Shown piece after piece: positions 35,698 to 48,177 of a DNA stretch of 64,000 bases. Under the pieces are notes generated by a model. It was not told the DNA's origin, made no database searches, and saw nothing but the letters and a program-made list of their open reading frames with translations. The first letter of the stretch is position 1. Each line of letters begins with the position of its first letter. The DNA is taken from the NCBI RefSeq assembly GCF_905404315.1, contig NC_066273.1, forward strand, positions 15,500,001-15,564,000, read 5' to 3'. Origin of the DNA: Leptidea sinapis (Eukaryota; Arthropoda; Insecta; Lepidoptera; Pieridae). Position numbers and translations under genes: made by a program.

Positions 35698-38600
35698 AAA
35701 CAAAAAAAAAATCATGCTTTGCATTTTAAACATTACTTCAGTTACCACTAGGTAACGCACACAATGATAAATCAAAATTGGTTTCTTACTAACGGGCTGT
35801 GAATTCGTCTATACTAGGCCCTATTATCGCCTTATATTGTATCAGGTTGTGGTTTGAAGTGAAGTACTTTATCGCCTTACTCAGAACGCCAATCTTTAAG
35901 ACGTAAGTATCGTCACCCTTGCAGGTGACCGCGGAACTTAAAGTGTATCGTTTAATATAATTCAATTACATAATAATCGACTTCAAGTCTGGAATTTTAA
36001 ACATTCAAAAGCGAAATTATTTATGAAAATAACACATCTATTACCAAAGAACATTTCTCAGGCTCGTAGGGCCTTAATGTTTCGTTTCACGCCTAGGTAC
36101 ACTCCGTCGATCTGAGCACACAATACAAACCAGCTGTCAATATCCTACTTAACTTAATACCTATCAATATACAAGCCCTTCTAATTCTGCACACGTAACA
36201 ATTAGAGCCCGGTATAATCCAGTGTGAACTGGTAAAAACCGGATACAACCGGTCTCAAGGAACATTTCGGCCGATTTGTTGCGTGTCGATTGTTTTTGCC
36301 GACGAACGTGTTCCGACTGCAGATAATCGCTAATAGAAAAGGTCGATACATAGTTTGCTAGTTTTTCCGAGTCGTGATTTGGCGACTAGCGAAATGTTTG
36401 TTGTTAATTTGGCAAAGAGAATGTTTGCTTTGTAAAGTATCTTCATATGAGTGGAGTATTTTACTGTTGTGTTGAGTCAACATGATTTTTAACATAAATA
36501 ACAATTGGCTTAAGGCTTATTGGGGGTTATATAGTTTTTATCATTTTTTCTTATTTTTTTTAAGCATTCACCAGTGGTATAATTACAATGTTGCAGTAAT
36601 ATTTTTGCTATGTTATATAGGTCTTATTAGTAAATGCAATAGTTTTTTTAACGCGAAAATATGTGTGAAATAGTTATATATATATAAAAACTAATAATAC
36701 AATAACAGAAATTGAATAAAACGTTTTCAAAATATGCGCAACCATAAACCGGATGGTACACAAACGTGACGCCATCTTGCCGTTGAATTGTCGCCCAGTT
36801 ACTAGGTAGGTTTACTTCAAAAAGAAAAAGATGTGATTAATAATAAGAAAAATGTCAAAAGAGTAACTGCATACACATTAAATGAGTGAAGGTATTATGC
36901 CAGTAATATATTTAAATTAAAAACTTAAAATAGGATACAAACAATGTCAAAAATAATAATAACGGAAGACAGGACCGACCAGTCACCACAAGCAACGCGA
37001 ACGCCCGAGCCCAACGCACGGACCAGCAATCGCTTCAATGGTTTTTAATTCAATTATCTGTCGCTATTTTAGAATATAAATTGAGAATGCACGAATGATT
37101 TCGTGCAATATAAAATAGTTGTACATTTAGAGGTTCCGTAACCTCTAAAACGCAGACTAATAAATTAATATTTCATTTACTTGAAAGAACTTCTGCTCTT
37201 ATTAAATTGAAAGCACTCATCATATTTATAGATTAAGATACTTTAGAAATATTTAATCAAATGTCACAGTAAAAAAATGCGGTCTGATTTCGAAAATAAA
37301 TTGAAAATGTTAGTGTTCATCTCTCGGATATTTTAAGATGCATTAATTTATTACTTTTTTAACTAAATGCCGTCTATAAGCTAGTAGATTCTCAGCCTAT
37401 AGTAACGTTGGAGTGCCACGCCATTCACTTATATGACTGACATAAAAAAGGTTGTTGTACTTTTATCAACCTCCGCAATAAGTCTTTCATATTATTTATC
37501 TGTAGCGAAGTATACATTAAGAGCCCCTGTACACTTAACGAGTCTCGAATCGCGTGGCGATAGGTGTGAATGTAAGTGTGTAGAGGTTTCGAATTGCCGG
37601 CACTTAACACTGTACCTGCTAAGCTAGGTTTAAGAAACCCTGGGAGTATATTTCTGCCTATACGCTTGCGGGAATCGTGTCATTTCTCTCGTTGCAAACC
37701 CTGAAACTTTGGTCATATTTGATGTATGAAAGAGACATTCACCTATTTTATAAATGGTAACTTATTGTGATAATGTATAAAAAGTGTACAGTGTTTTTTT
37801 GACCTAGTTCACACACAGATAAAATTATTTACGTTCAGTGCTGTACCAGGCCTTGTTTTATTTTCCTGGTACTCGCACCAAGCATTACATAATATGGGTT
37901 CGGAAAACTGCAGTCGATAATTGATTTCATTAAGTAGCTTTTTATGAAAACGTTTGTGATAATTTCATTCTTAGTCACGGCGAACTCTGGCGAATCGCGA
38001 AATTAGTGTGAAGCGCGCTTAACATTTTGACAGACAAAGAGTCGTTGAATGAAATGTGTCATTAAGATTTGTCTCAGCTAATTCACTAAAATTATACGCA
38101 CGGTATTTACACAAACAATAAACAGACTCCAGCAGGCCATGCATCCATCACACAAATAAATTATCATTACAATATGGAAAAGGATCAATAAAATATTTTT
38201 TTATTCACAACAACGATGAGTACAATAATCGTGAGTATATTTTATTTATTTATGCTATTGGTAAGGGCTGGAACTCCATTTAGTAATTATTAGATTTTGT
38301 TAACTCATAACGAAACGAGAAAGATGTACTTTGTCAAAGTAACTCACAACCTTCTAGAGGGAATTCTTCATATTGAATCAGAGAAATGTAAACACAAACT
38401 AATTTGATAACATAAATGAAGAACAACATATTGATTCCTCAGAAATACTTGATAGGTAAATTTGACTTTTCTAACCTTTTTAGCGGACAAAATAAAAAAT
38501 TACTTATTAACACATAAAATAGTTTCCAATAAAGAAAACACAAAATAAATAAAAACGTACGAAAACAAATACAAAGCAACGCTAATTTTACATTACATTA

Positions 38601-39378
38601 TACATTTATATCTCCTTAAAGAAATCAACAAAAATTTCCTCAAAGTAATAAACAAAAATGAAACGCTTGAGTGTTTCTAATAGGCTAATCCTTTAGTGAG
38701 ATCAAATAATTGTATTGGCGGGACATAAGTCGGTTGGGGGTAATGACCCACCATAAATAAAAAACAAAATCAATCTAAACATTATAAAGAACACCTTTTA
38801 TTCAATATTTCACAAATTATCAAGCTTTTGTAATGCGACGGAAGTTCATTTAGTTTAAATTCCCCTTTTGTATTGCGCCACAAGCTTTTAACAATACTGA
38901 ATAATTTAATAATGGTGTATTTTGAAAATATTTTTATTCGTATCCTGAGAAAATCTTCATTGCTTGCTGGGGGGCAGCAATAATTTCTTGCTGACAAATG
39001 AAATCAACTTTCATTATTACACGTACACAATACTATATTGTGTAACTAGAGAATGTAACAAGGATGTTTCCGAAATGGGTGAAGTTACCTGCCTGACCGA
39101 AACAGGAGCTGGCATCACCTTCTTGAAATCGTGTTTCATTCCGCATTACAGAGTATATATTTCATACAATCTCCATTGAATGTGCATGTTTTTTTCGTCG
39201 TTTTATGTTGACCTTGACAAACACTGAAATTCGTACTTTGAGTGCAGGTTAAAAATACGTTTTTTTTAAATATCTGTATCAACAGAAACCAATGAATTAT
39301 TCCTCTAAATAACTAAACCAAAATTCCAAGGTTTGACTCACACATAGATACAGAGTTATTAATAATGTTCTTTTTTTA
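35698..39378. other. Long stretch without a recognised gene
   Basis: It probably includes promoter and 5' exons of the gene whose exon starts at 39913, but none could be proved. 36955-37030 is a GC-richer patch. At 38210-38232 a short ATG segment is followed by a good donor (ATC|GTGAGT), but joining it to 39913 gives an immediate stop, so it could only be 5' UTR. Confidence 0.4.
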
Positions 39379-39770
39379 TGGAATAGGAGGACAAACGAGC
39401 GTACGGGTCACCTGGTGTTAAGTAATCACCGCCGCCCACATTCTCTTGCAACACCAGCAGAATCACAAGAGCTTTGCCGGCCTTTAAGGAAGGTGTACGC
39501 GCTTTTTTGAAGGTACCCGTGTCGTATCGTCCCGGAAACACCACACAAGGAAGCTCATTCCACAGCTTTGTAGTACGAGGAAGAAAGCTCCTTGAAAACC
39601 GCACTATGGAGGACCGCCACACATCCAGATGGTGGGGATGATATCCTAACTTGTGGCGTGTCGTGCGAAGGTGGAATTTGGCGGCAGGAATCAGGTTTAA
39701 TAGCTCTTCGGAACACTCCCCGTGATAAATGCGGTAGAAGACACACAATGAAGAAATATATACAAAGAGT
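39379..39770 (-). pseudogene. LINE-A 3'-end fragment, minus strand
   Basis: On the minus strand it reads SLCVFYRIYHGECSEELLNL, FHLRTTRHKLGYHPHHLDVW and SRSFLPRTTKLWNELPCVVF, then a frame change and the terminus GTACGCTCGTTTGTCCTCC. It lies just upstream of the acceptor of the 39913 exon. Confidence 0.88.
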
Positions 39771-39919
39771 CTACGAAAATAGAACAAAATTTTCATCAAA
39801 AAGTCTTACTCAAGTTTAGTAACCCACGGTGTTTTTATGCATTCTTGGTATGCACGAAAGTACTTGCATGAATAGTAATATTAATAATCTGTGAAATTTT
39901 TTTTTCACATAGTGACCCC

Positions 39920-42583
39920 ATGGAGTGGTGGACCTATGCGCCGGTAATCTTGGCCGTCGTGATGTTTCTTCTAATGGGGACTATATTCGAGCGCAGAATT
40001 GAAGCAGCCATCCGAAGAATTCGTAAGTTAGTTTTTTTTTCTATATAACTCTTTCGCATTAAGGCGCTATAGTCCTAAAAAGTAACATTTTGAAAATCTA
40101 CTTAAAATACTTCTACAAATACTACGGTTCCAATTTTTTGACATGTTTATCTTCATTTCTTTATCTAAATTTTTGCAGTTTCACAAACACGATAACGAAA
40201 AAAAATCTCGATAGATTTATTTTTTGAAAAATAGGCTTTTTTATTTGAATTGTTTTATCCTATTAATAATACACTGGCCTGCAAAAGTAAGTATCACACT
40301 TTTCAAATTAAATTTTTTTCTTAACTATAGAAGGTAGAGATTTAAGATTAAAAACGTTTTGTTGCAAATTTTATAGACTTTAATTCTTAGAAACTAAAAT
40401 TATACATTAGTAACATTTTTACTTAAAAAAGATAAAACAATGAAAATAGACATTTTTAGTTTAGTGTAAAAAAATTCAACTAAAATGTATTACATGTTAT
40501 TTAATTTTTAATAACTGGTATTGCCTCCTCGAGCTCTGATTACAGCTTCGAGCCGGTTTGGCATATTGAACATTAGGTGTCGGAGCCGATGTTGGGGAAT
40601 ATTCTCCCATTCTTCTACCAGGGCCTGCTTTAGTGCCCTGAGGATAGTAGGTGGTGGTCTGCGATTTCTGACTAGCCTCCCAAGCTCATCCCAGGCGTGT
40701 TCAATCGGGTTGAGATCAGGACTTCTTGATGGCCAAGCCATCACGCTGATACCGACTTCCTGAATATACTCTTGTACGATATGAGCCGTGTGTGGCCGGG
40801 CATTATCATGCATCAGCATCGATCCATCACCCATATTTGCTAAATACGGCCCTGCATACTCATTGAGAATCTCTTGAGCATATCTTTGCCCAGTGAGGGT
40901 GCCATTTTCTATGGCTACTAGCTCTGTGCGACCTTTTGAAGATATGCCAGCCCATACATGTACACTGCCTCCACAGTATTGGACTCTTTCTGAGATGCAG
41001 GCTTGAAGGTATCGCTCACCAGGTCGCCTGTAAACACTTCGCCTTCCACTCGATGCTGTCTCTCGAGTTTTGGGCCACTCGCTGGTCTTCGGGGTTTCAA
41101 ATTTGCTTCAGCAAGTCTTCTTCTCACTGTACTGTCACTAATGTAGTCCCTCCGGGTCTGAAGTAGCTGTTGCTGGACTTCAACTGCATTTTGGTGGCGA
41201 TTTCTTAACACAGTGGAAATAATATAACGATCTTCTCGGGCACTGGTACACCTGGGTCTGCCATTACAAGGTCTCCTCAGATGGTGTCCAGTCTCTTCGT
41301 ACCTTCGCTTTACCTTCTGGACCGTTCGTACCGTCACACCCACCATTCTTGCAGTGCGACGCATACTGATGCCTAGTTCCAGAAAAGCCATGATCCTAGC
41401 ACATTCTTCAACTGAAAGAGGCATGATAAATAAATGTTATGTTCTTTTTAGCATAAATTTTTAAAACAAGACCCATCAATCTTGAAAAAAAATTTAAAAC
41501 AGAAAGAAAAATGTGAATGGTAAAATTGTAATTCGGAAACGTCCACTTTGAAAAAGGAATGGTTTTGTTTTTGAAGTTTTTTTTCAGCCAATTCTTAAAA
41601 GAAGGTTACCGACTATAAAGTTTTTATGTACAAAATTAAATTCTCTTTGGAGTCCTTTTTATTTCGAAAGTATATCTTGTGCACTTAAAACGTTATCCCA
41701 ATTTTAAAAGTGTGATACTTACTTTTGAAGGCCAGTGTATTATAAATGTGAAAGTTTGTATGTCTGGATGTATGTTTGAACTTCTTTAACGCAAAAACTA
41801 CTGATTGGATTTTGATGAAACTTTACAATAATATAGCTTACACACCAGAATAACACATAGGCTATTTATTATTTATAAAACTATCACGTGAATTATACTT
41901 TATATGGCAAAACAACGTTTGCCGGGTCAGCTAGTATTATCATAAAACTATGATGGCTATAAACACAAAACTTATTTTACTCGATAGTTTATTAGTATTT
42001 ATAAATAGTCATCGTGGGTTTTATCAATTCGCTTTGTGAATTATTTTATATAAATTTTTTTCGTAATAAACCAAACGCAACGCCTTGGTTGCATGCTCGC
42101 TCATGCCAGCAGTACGCCCACAGAGTACATTATACAGTGTGTTTTTTTAAGTGGGACAGTATGATAATTTTTACTTACATTATATATTATATTCTTAACT
42201 ATTATATTATTTATAGTCACTAAAGACAGCATTTAATTGATTACAAACAATAGATTTCAATTCTAATATAATTTATTTATAAAAAAAAACACTCGGTTCG
42301 TTCATTTGAATTCAAACTTTGAAGTAATTGCAAATTCCAGTTTTAAATGGACACATTTCAGTTTGCCTAATTTTGTATTTCAGTGGAAACTCGCCAGATG
42401 TTAACCGTAGCTGAAGCACCCGCCATCCCTGAAATAGATACCGCTCTACTCCAGGCGTCCATCACAACCAAACGAAAAGTGCTAGAGACCAAGAGATGCA
42501 CCTCGGACACTGTAGCCCACAAGAGTATTGTAACGATACTACCTCACAGATCCGTGCCTCTTATCAATATGCACACTATATAA
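39920..42583 (+). CDS. Two-exon gene for a small single-pass membrane protein
   Basis: Coding exons are 39920-40022 and 42384-42583. The first is preceded by an acceptor (TTTTTTCACATAG at 39912) and followed by a donor GTAAGT at 40023. The second follows TTTGTATTTCAG (42383). Exon 1 leaves one base over and exon 2 supplies two, so the frame is kept and gives 100 residues. Residues about 7-23 (APVILAVVMFLLMGTIF) are a membrane segment, followed by a basic stretch (ERRIEAAIRR) that probably faces the cytosol. The rest is hydrophilic and ends at TAA 42581-42583. The frame is also open upstream of the ATG, so this exon may be internal to a longer protein with exons to the left. I do not recognise the family. 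The 2.36-kb intron holds a Tc1 transposon. Confidence 0.65.
40272..41737 (-). mobile_element. Tc1-type transposon with intact ends
   Basis: Terminal inverted repeats of about 39 bp start CACTGGCCTGCAAAAGTAAG at the left and CACTGGCCTTCAAAAGTAAG (complement strand) at the right, with only about two differences. TA duplications flank at 40270-40271 and 41738-41739. The length is 1466 bp. The near-identical ends suggest a recent insertion. It sits in the intron of the membrane-protein gene, in antisense orientation, next to a Helitron-like element. Confidence 0.93.
40508..41424 (-). pseudogene. Tc1 transposase lacking the first catalytic Asp
   Basis: Tc1 transposases are DD34E enzymes. The minus strand has the paired HTH region (MPLSVEECARIMAFLELGIS, then RTVQKVKRRYEETG, GRPRCTS) from 41424. 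After PKLERQHR (about 41060) the segment that should contain the first Asp (TDES motif) is missing, and the frame shifts to about 40918. The rest is in another frame and includes the second Asp (MHDNARPHTA, 40810-40780) and the Glu of SPDLNPIEHAWDELGR (about 40710-40665), ending at the stop at 40508-40510. The internal deletion makes the protein inactive, although the ends could still be mobilised in trans. Confidence 0.9.
41740..41936 (+). mobile_element. Helitron-like non-autonomous element
   Basis: It starts TTATAAATGTGAAAGTTTG and ends AACGTTTGCCGGGTCAGCTA, GT, with the CTAG end seen also at 24252, 32653 and 61947. It directly abuts the Tc1 right end, so Tc1 may have inserted at its start. 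Confidence 0.5.
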
Positions 42584-42601
42584 ATCAAATTGTAATTTTT
42601 C

Positions 42602-42607
42602 AATAAA
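42602..42607 (+). terminator. Polyadenylation signal of the membrane-protein gene
   Basis: AATAAA lies 19 bases after the stop codon. This gives a very short 3' UTR if used. Confidence 0.55.
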
Positions 42608-42680
42608 CAATACAAGCAAAACTGAAGCTGTTTTTTTTCATACTTATCTTAAATTAAAGAAGGTAGCTAGAGCATCTTCG

Positions 42681-42825
42681 TGCCTAGCAACCGATAAAAC
42701 AGGCCAGGTTTATTGCTTTAGTGTGCGTGACCAGCCACTCGTTATTTGTATATAACTTTGTGTTAGTGTGCGTGCATTGCTGAAAATACAGGCTAACAGT
42801 CAACCTAAATTTTTTTCGACGTTTG
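42681..42825 (+). repeat. Repeat Y copy
   Basis: It contains CCGATAAAACAGGCCAGGTT, then TTTGTGTTAGTGTGCGTGCA and TTTTTTTCGACGTTTG. The same order of blocks occurs at 46121-46500 and 59911-60032. Class unknown, no coding capacity. Confidence 0.7.
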
Positions 42826-43258
42826 AAATAAAAACAATGGGGAACTCACTAATTTTTTCCAGCAAATTAACAATAATAATAATATAGGTAAGGATGTCAC
42901 CGCTTAGAATACGAATAACTCTGATAGAGTTTACTCGTATTTAGTGATATGACAAAGATGTATGATTGTCCTGAACGCGGGTCGTCCGGGTAATTTCCCC
43001 TGTGACCGCGTCTTGTGACGACATATTATCAGATCGTGGCTGGTCGGAATGTAGCTATGAGTGTATGAGTGAAATGTGCCTTCATTACAGAAAATTGTTC
43101 GCGGGCCTCCACACTTCAATAATCTATACAGGGCAAGTTGTCAGGAATGTGTTTCTTGAACTAATTTTGGAGTCAAGCCATTAATTTATTTAAGTCTGAA
43201 ATCACTTAATGTCACGGGACAAAGCACTGTTCATAAATAATTGTTTTGACTATGTTAC
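42826..43258. other. Noncoding stretch, nothing recognised
   Basis: No gene or repeat boundary was seen. Confidence 0.45.
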
Positions 43259-43538
43259 GACCTGTATAGCCGAGTGGTTAGCGATCCTACCTACTAAGCT
43301 AGAGGTCCCGGGTTCGAATCCCGGTAGGTGCAAGCATTTATATGATGAATATGGATGTTTGTTTCCGAGTCATGGATGTTTAAATGTATTTATGTATGTT
43401 TATATGAATTTATGTATGTTTAAGTAAGTATATTGTATTAAATATATCGTTGTCTTGTAACCCATAACACAGGCTATATATGCTTGACTTGGGGCAAGAT
43501 AATTTGTGTAAAAAAAAGTGTGTCAATATTATTATTGT
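43259..43538 (+). repeat. SINE-B, full-length copy
   Basis: Head GACCTGTATAGCCGAGTGG with B-box GGTTCGAATCC, body as at 32335, tail TCAATATTATTATTG. Confidence 0.9.
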
Positions 43539-44090
43539 TACGGCGGTGATCACCAATTACCATCATGAGCATCATTACCATGATGTAAGGTTGAAGAACC
43601 CTACCCTTAAAAAATCAAGTAAAGAAAAATATTCTTTACCTTCAACTCGGATTACCTCCTATTTATGTTTGCGCTGTTTAAATTTTTTAAATATAAGAAT
43701 AATAGCTTGTTTGTAAAACGATGCTTTTATTATTATTTTTTGGTATATTCTTAGCGTATTTCCCCCAGTATTCCCTCGTTTTAATAATAACTTTAGTATA
43801 TTAGTGACAAATGAAACAAATCTTAAAGTATATATGCGTACACAAAATTTCGTATTATTATTGTTGAGCCATGTTCTTTAATGTGAAGCTAATCCATCTG
43901 GAATAATAATCTTCAGAACCCATCTTTTAAACTAATAAAATCTACTTAATATAATACAATTTACAATTTAGGTGGCCTGCGCAGTACCAGTCAAGATAAA
44001 GATGTTATATACTATATGGCATATAGCCTTCTCAACTGTCAAGGAAACTACCAAATTACTTAAATTTATGCTCAGTATGTCCTAGTGTAT
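43539..44090. other. AT-rich stretch, no feature recognised
   Basis: A small CATCATGAGCATCATTACCATGATG imperfect palindrome near 43561-43585 was noted; nothing else. Confidence 0.45.
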
Positions 44091-44485
44091 TAGTTGACCC
44101 GACAGACGTTGTTCTGTATATAATAAATAAAATAATGTTTTTTATTAATTTGTCAATAATATTTCATATCATCATGAATTATTTCGTAAAATATGCACCC
44201 TGTTGTTGTAATGAAATTTGTTTCACAGCAGAACTGTCAAACCGTGCGTCAATAAATTCTCTCATAGAAAATATGTCCATACAAAACAAATATCGGACGA
44301 CGGGGGACACATCAAAGGAAAAACAAAATTGTTTTTTTATTTAATTCCGAACACTTTCATATTTATTCACCTTTTAAACCTTCCCTGGACTTCCACAAAT
44401 AATTCAAGACCAAAATTAGCCAAATCGGTCCAGCCATTCTCGAGTTTTAGCGAGATTAACGAACAGCAATTCATTTTTATACATA
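44091..44485 (-). mobile_element. Non-autonomous Helitron, second copy
   Basis: Homologous throughout to 32653-33014 (GACCCGACAGACGTTGTTCT at the left, CCAAATCGGTCCAGCCATTC near the right). It keeps about 60 bases around 44220-44300 that the other copy lacks. The left CTAG is mutated to TTAG. Confidence 0.65.
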
Positions 44486-45282
44486 TGGATTGAATTCCAA
44501 GACACATGAAGGTACCCTTAACCCTAGCTAACCCATCGTCAACCGCACTTGCATGCGCGGCAGATATACGCGAATCTGCCTACGGCGGTACCTCCAGGGC
44601 TAGCACGGTCCCCCTAATAAATAACCTGATGGGTTGTGATCATAAGAGGCTTCAGCAACCTTGGGGCTAAAATATCTCAAGAACAATCTGGTGCAGAAAG
44701 CATCAGGAAACTTCTACAACTTTTTTTATAGTTTCTCAATGCCCTTACCCAATCCAATAAGACGTTACAACCAAGAAAAAAAACAATATTTTAAATATTA
44801 TGCATTGTCATCCATACTACAGTAGAATACCAAACATGTATTAAAAATATCAATTCAATCAGTTAAAGGCAACAGATTCAAAGCCCAGTTGTAAAATTTC
44901 AAACACATAAACTAACAAACTATAACATGACAAATTAATAAAATAAAATAATATAATTAATAAAATAAAATAATTAAGAAAATTAACCATTTTAGATATA
45001 AATAATAAGATGAAAATGATATTATATGTATATAAAAAAGCATAAAACCATGCCGTTCTCAAAATTTAATTAAACATTAATGACGTTAATTCTCAGTAAC
45101 TATCATTAAAAGCCAAAGACCAAAGCACTTCGAGTGATTCCGGGCCTCATTTACAGTAGATTTTTGAAACACAGTTTTTTTTTTTTTCAGAAACAGAAAT
45201 GCATGCTGTGGCCATGCATATTTCCACAGTACCTACTTACGTAGAAATTATATAATATATCTACGTCTCTGTCGACACCTAC

Positions 45283-45337
<55 letters not shown>

Positions 45338-46120
45338 TTTAGTGAACCAAAAAATCACTGACCTAACTAATGCTAATCATTATGTCATATAACTAAACAT
45401 TTTCAGTAAAAGACGTCATAAACATGAATATTCGATATCCACTTTGATTTCGTGGTATCTCTAGGGATTTCGTGAATACCATCCTTCCGTGAATTCCTGG
45501 TGGATACCATCACTTCCCTGCGACACATTTTTCTTAAAAAAAAAGGTTGAAAAATTGACAAACTCGTTTGATTTCAGGCTATCGTTTCAGTATCGTACTC
45601 TTAATGCCTTTATTTAGCTTCTAGCATGTTTTAAGAATAAAAACTATTCCGATAATACATTATTCACGTCGTCGTTACTAGAAAATAATAATTATATTGC
45701 TGATAAAATCTCCGAAAGCTAACTGTAATGCGTAGCAAAACAAGGTTATTTAATGTGTGTAAAAATGTGTGATTTATATTAATGTATTCATAAGAGAGGC
45801 TGTAACATCGAGTATTCGGTAACGCTTCCGGAATATTAAAAACCTCAAAGGTATCCATGACAAACAAGAATAATATGAAACATCCATTTGTAAACATATT
45901 TATATGAAATAGATCGATGGCCGTGTGTTTATAGAATTGATAATCTTTATCATTCTAGGTTTTTTGTAGTTGTACTTCTTTAGGCTCGTCGCGTTGGGAA
46001 AAAATTATCAGTTTGAATTTTTACCATACACACACCTAAACTGATATTTTAATTCGACACCCTTACGTTAGTTGGTCAACTAGACCATTTGTCTTAGATA
46101 ATTTATACGTTTAGATAGTC
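44486..46120. other. Noncoding stretch with a TA microsatellite
   Basis: 44510-44640 is GC-richer and repeat-like but unassigned. 45430-45520 has repeated GGTATC/GATACC blocks. No gene is supported. Confidence 0.4.
45286..45333. repeat. (TA)24 microsatellite
   Basis: Uninterrupted TA dinucleotides over 48 bases. Confidence 0.97.
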
Positions 46121-46500
46121 TCTTGCTGTTAGACAACCGATAGAAACAGGCCAGGAATATTAGTTTACTGTGCGTGACAAGATACGTGTTACACTTTGTG
46201 TTAGTGTGCGTGAATTGCTCAAAATAGAGGTTAGTTCTAAAGTCTATTTTTTTCGACGTCATAGACTGTCATAGACTATCTGGACGTTTTAATGTCGACG
46301 TCATAACTGTCATAGACTATCTGGACGTTTTAATGACGACGTCATAACTGTCATAGACTATCTGGACGTTTTAATGACCGTAACAATTTGTATTAATCGT
46401 GCTTCAGCTACCACAAGCCTCTTATTACCAATAAACAGACATCAACTATACATATTATGTAGACATCTACTGAACCACAACCAATGGATGAGAATTAAAT
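46121..46500 (+). repeat. Repeat Y copy with internal tandem triplication
   Basis: It shares CCGATAGAAACAGGCCAGGA and TTGTGTTAGTGTGCGTGAAT with 42681 and 59911. It extends to a block (CTTCAGCTACCACAAGCCTC to CTGAACCACAACCAATGGAT) that recurs in reverse at 29225-29310, so the full element is probably about 370 bp. Confidence 0.65.
46254..46377 (+). repeat. Three tandem 41-bp units
   Basis: Units 46254-46295 (42 bp), 46296-46336 and 46337-46377 begin CGACGTCATA and end GACGTTTTAATG(A/T). The last two appear identical. Confidence 0.95.
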
Positions 46501-47884
46501 AAATTTTAATATGTATAAGTAGTAAAAAAAAATCATTTCTTTCCAATTGTATAAAACTAATTAAATATTTCGTGTTGGTTGTATTTTTACCCTAATAACT
46601 TCTAACATTATACCTAATAACTTCTTTATTAAAATATTGTTCTTTCTTCAAATGTAAAATAGTGCAGGAATTATTAGTTAGTTTGGAAGAAAACTGTTTT
46701 ACTATTAATCGATTAATTTTTTGCCATTATAAAAATATATAAATATAGAAATAAGTCTAAGCCGAAATATGGAACATTCCATTATTAAGCCATAATAAGC
46801 TTCGACTGCTTTATCTATACAATGACGCATTTACTCCAGTTGTTTAAGATATGCTTGGTCAATAAGCAGCATTGTAAAACATTTATTTAGTTCAATTTTG
46901 ATTCGGACAGTGCCAGTTGACACACGACTAAGGACAATAGTGTGCTTACATTGTCTTTAAGCACACTTTTGCCGTTCCACTATCAGACTGCGAATGATAT
47001 GGCCATATATGTGTACAAAACGCCATTGAACATAACATTTAATATCGGAGCTATGTGTGAACATCTGCAATCTACACGAATACGTACTTGTCAGAATGTC
47101 GTACCACGTGACGTCACCAGTCACCACATGAATACGCGCTAATGAAAAAAGTTTCGACGGAAATCCTGGCAGCCGTCTACAGACTCTCTCGTATTTACCT
47201 CTCTATTTGTAGTTGCTATATTATTTGTGACGCGAGCATCGACTTTTTATTAAAAATGAAATAAAACATTCGGTAGGTACTTTTGTCAACCATCTTTGAA
47301 CAAACCTTCATCTTAGATACATCTATCGATATTTTTGAATATTTTGGAATGGTTAGGGAATAATTTCGCACGAATTGCTTTATTGGTCAGTATAATAGTA
47401 CCTACTAGCATTAATGTGGTTAAAAACAATATTAATTAACTGCGCTATCGTACACAAAAATGTCAATTTATATTACATAAAAAATTGAACACTTTAGAAC
47501 TATTTCAATTATTTTACATCAATTATAAAATAAAATAATATTTCTCAGAAAAATAAACTTTCATTCATAATTTCAATGAGTGTCTTACGAATTTTCGATC
47601 AGGCCACTTGTCCTGACGCGAGTGTAAAATTTTAAAACCTCCCCAAGAAGTGTTCAACACGTTGTTCGGCTAAAGAAGTTTTAACATAAAAAAAAATACA
47701 AAACTACTGATTTCTAACATCCTATTTTTAATTGTTAACTAATTAATTGTTTGTAGTTAGGTAGTCACTTGTATCGCCGTCCGAGACATAATTGTCATTT
47801 AAATGTGTCAGAGACCATTTGTGGCCTTCACCATCAGTTATAGTTGAAAGAACTTGATATGTTCTTAAAAGCAACCGTGAATGT
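46501..47884. other. AT-rich stretch, no feature recognised
   Basis: No convincing gene. A 66-codon frame at 46942-47142 has no recognisable domain. Confidence 0.45.
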
Positions 47885-48177
47885 GCCTATTTCCGCCGTG
47901 TAGCATTAATGTGTAAACATTACTGTGTTACGGTCTGATGGGTGCCGTAGCTAGTGAAATTACTGGGCAAATGAGACTTAGCATCTTATGTCTCAACATG
48001 TTATTACTGTCTTATGTTGAGACATAATATGTTAAGTCTTATAGGTGACCAGCGTAATTGTAGTGCCGCTCAGATTTTTTGGGGTTTTTCAGGAATCCTG
48101 AGCTGCACTGCATTATAATGGGCAAGGCGTATCAATTACCATCAGCTGAACGTCCTGCTCGGCCCGTCCCGTATTTT
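47885..48177 (+). repeat. Repeat X copy with an inverted duplication
   Basis: Near full copy (GCCTATTTCCGCCGTGTAGC to AGCTGAACGTCCTGCTCGG). Between CTTATGTCTCAA and the GACCAGCGTAATTG block it has an extra inverted copy of the upstream 26 bases, at 48014-48039. Confidence 0.8.
47974..48039. repeat. 26-bp inverted repeat, 14-base loop
   Basis: 47974-47999 and 48014-48039 are reverse complements at 24 of 26 positions. Other repeat X copies have only the left arm. Confidence 0.9.

Noticed and set aside
38210..38232. A first coding exon for the membrane-protein gene
   Set aside because: The donor is good, but splicing to 39913 in that phase creates a stop at once. It could only be untranslated.
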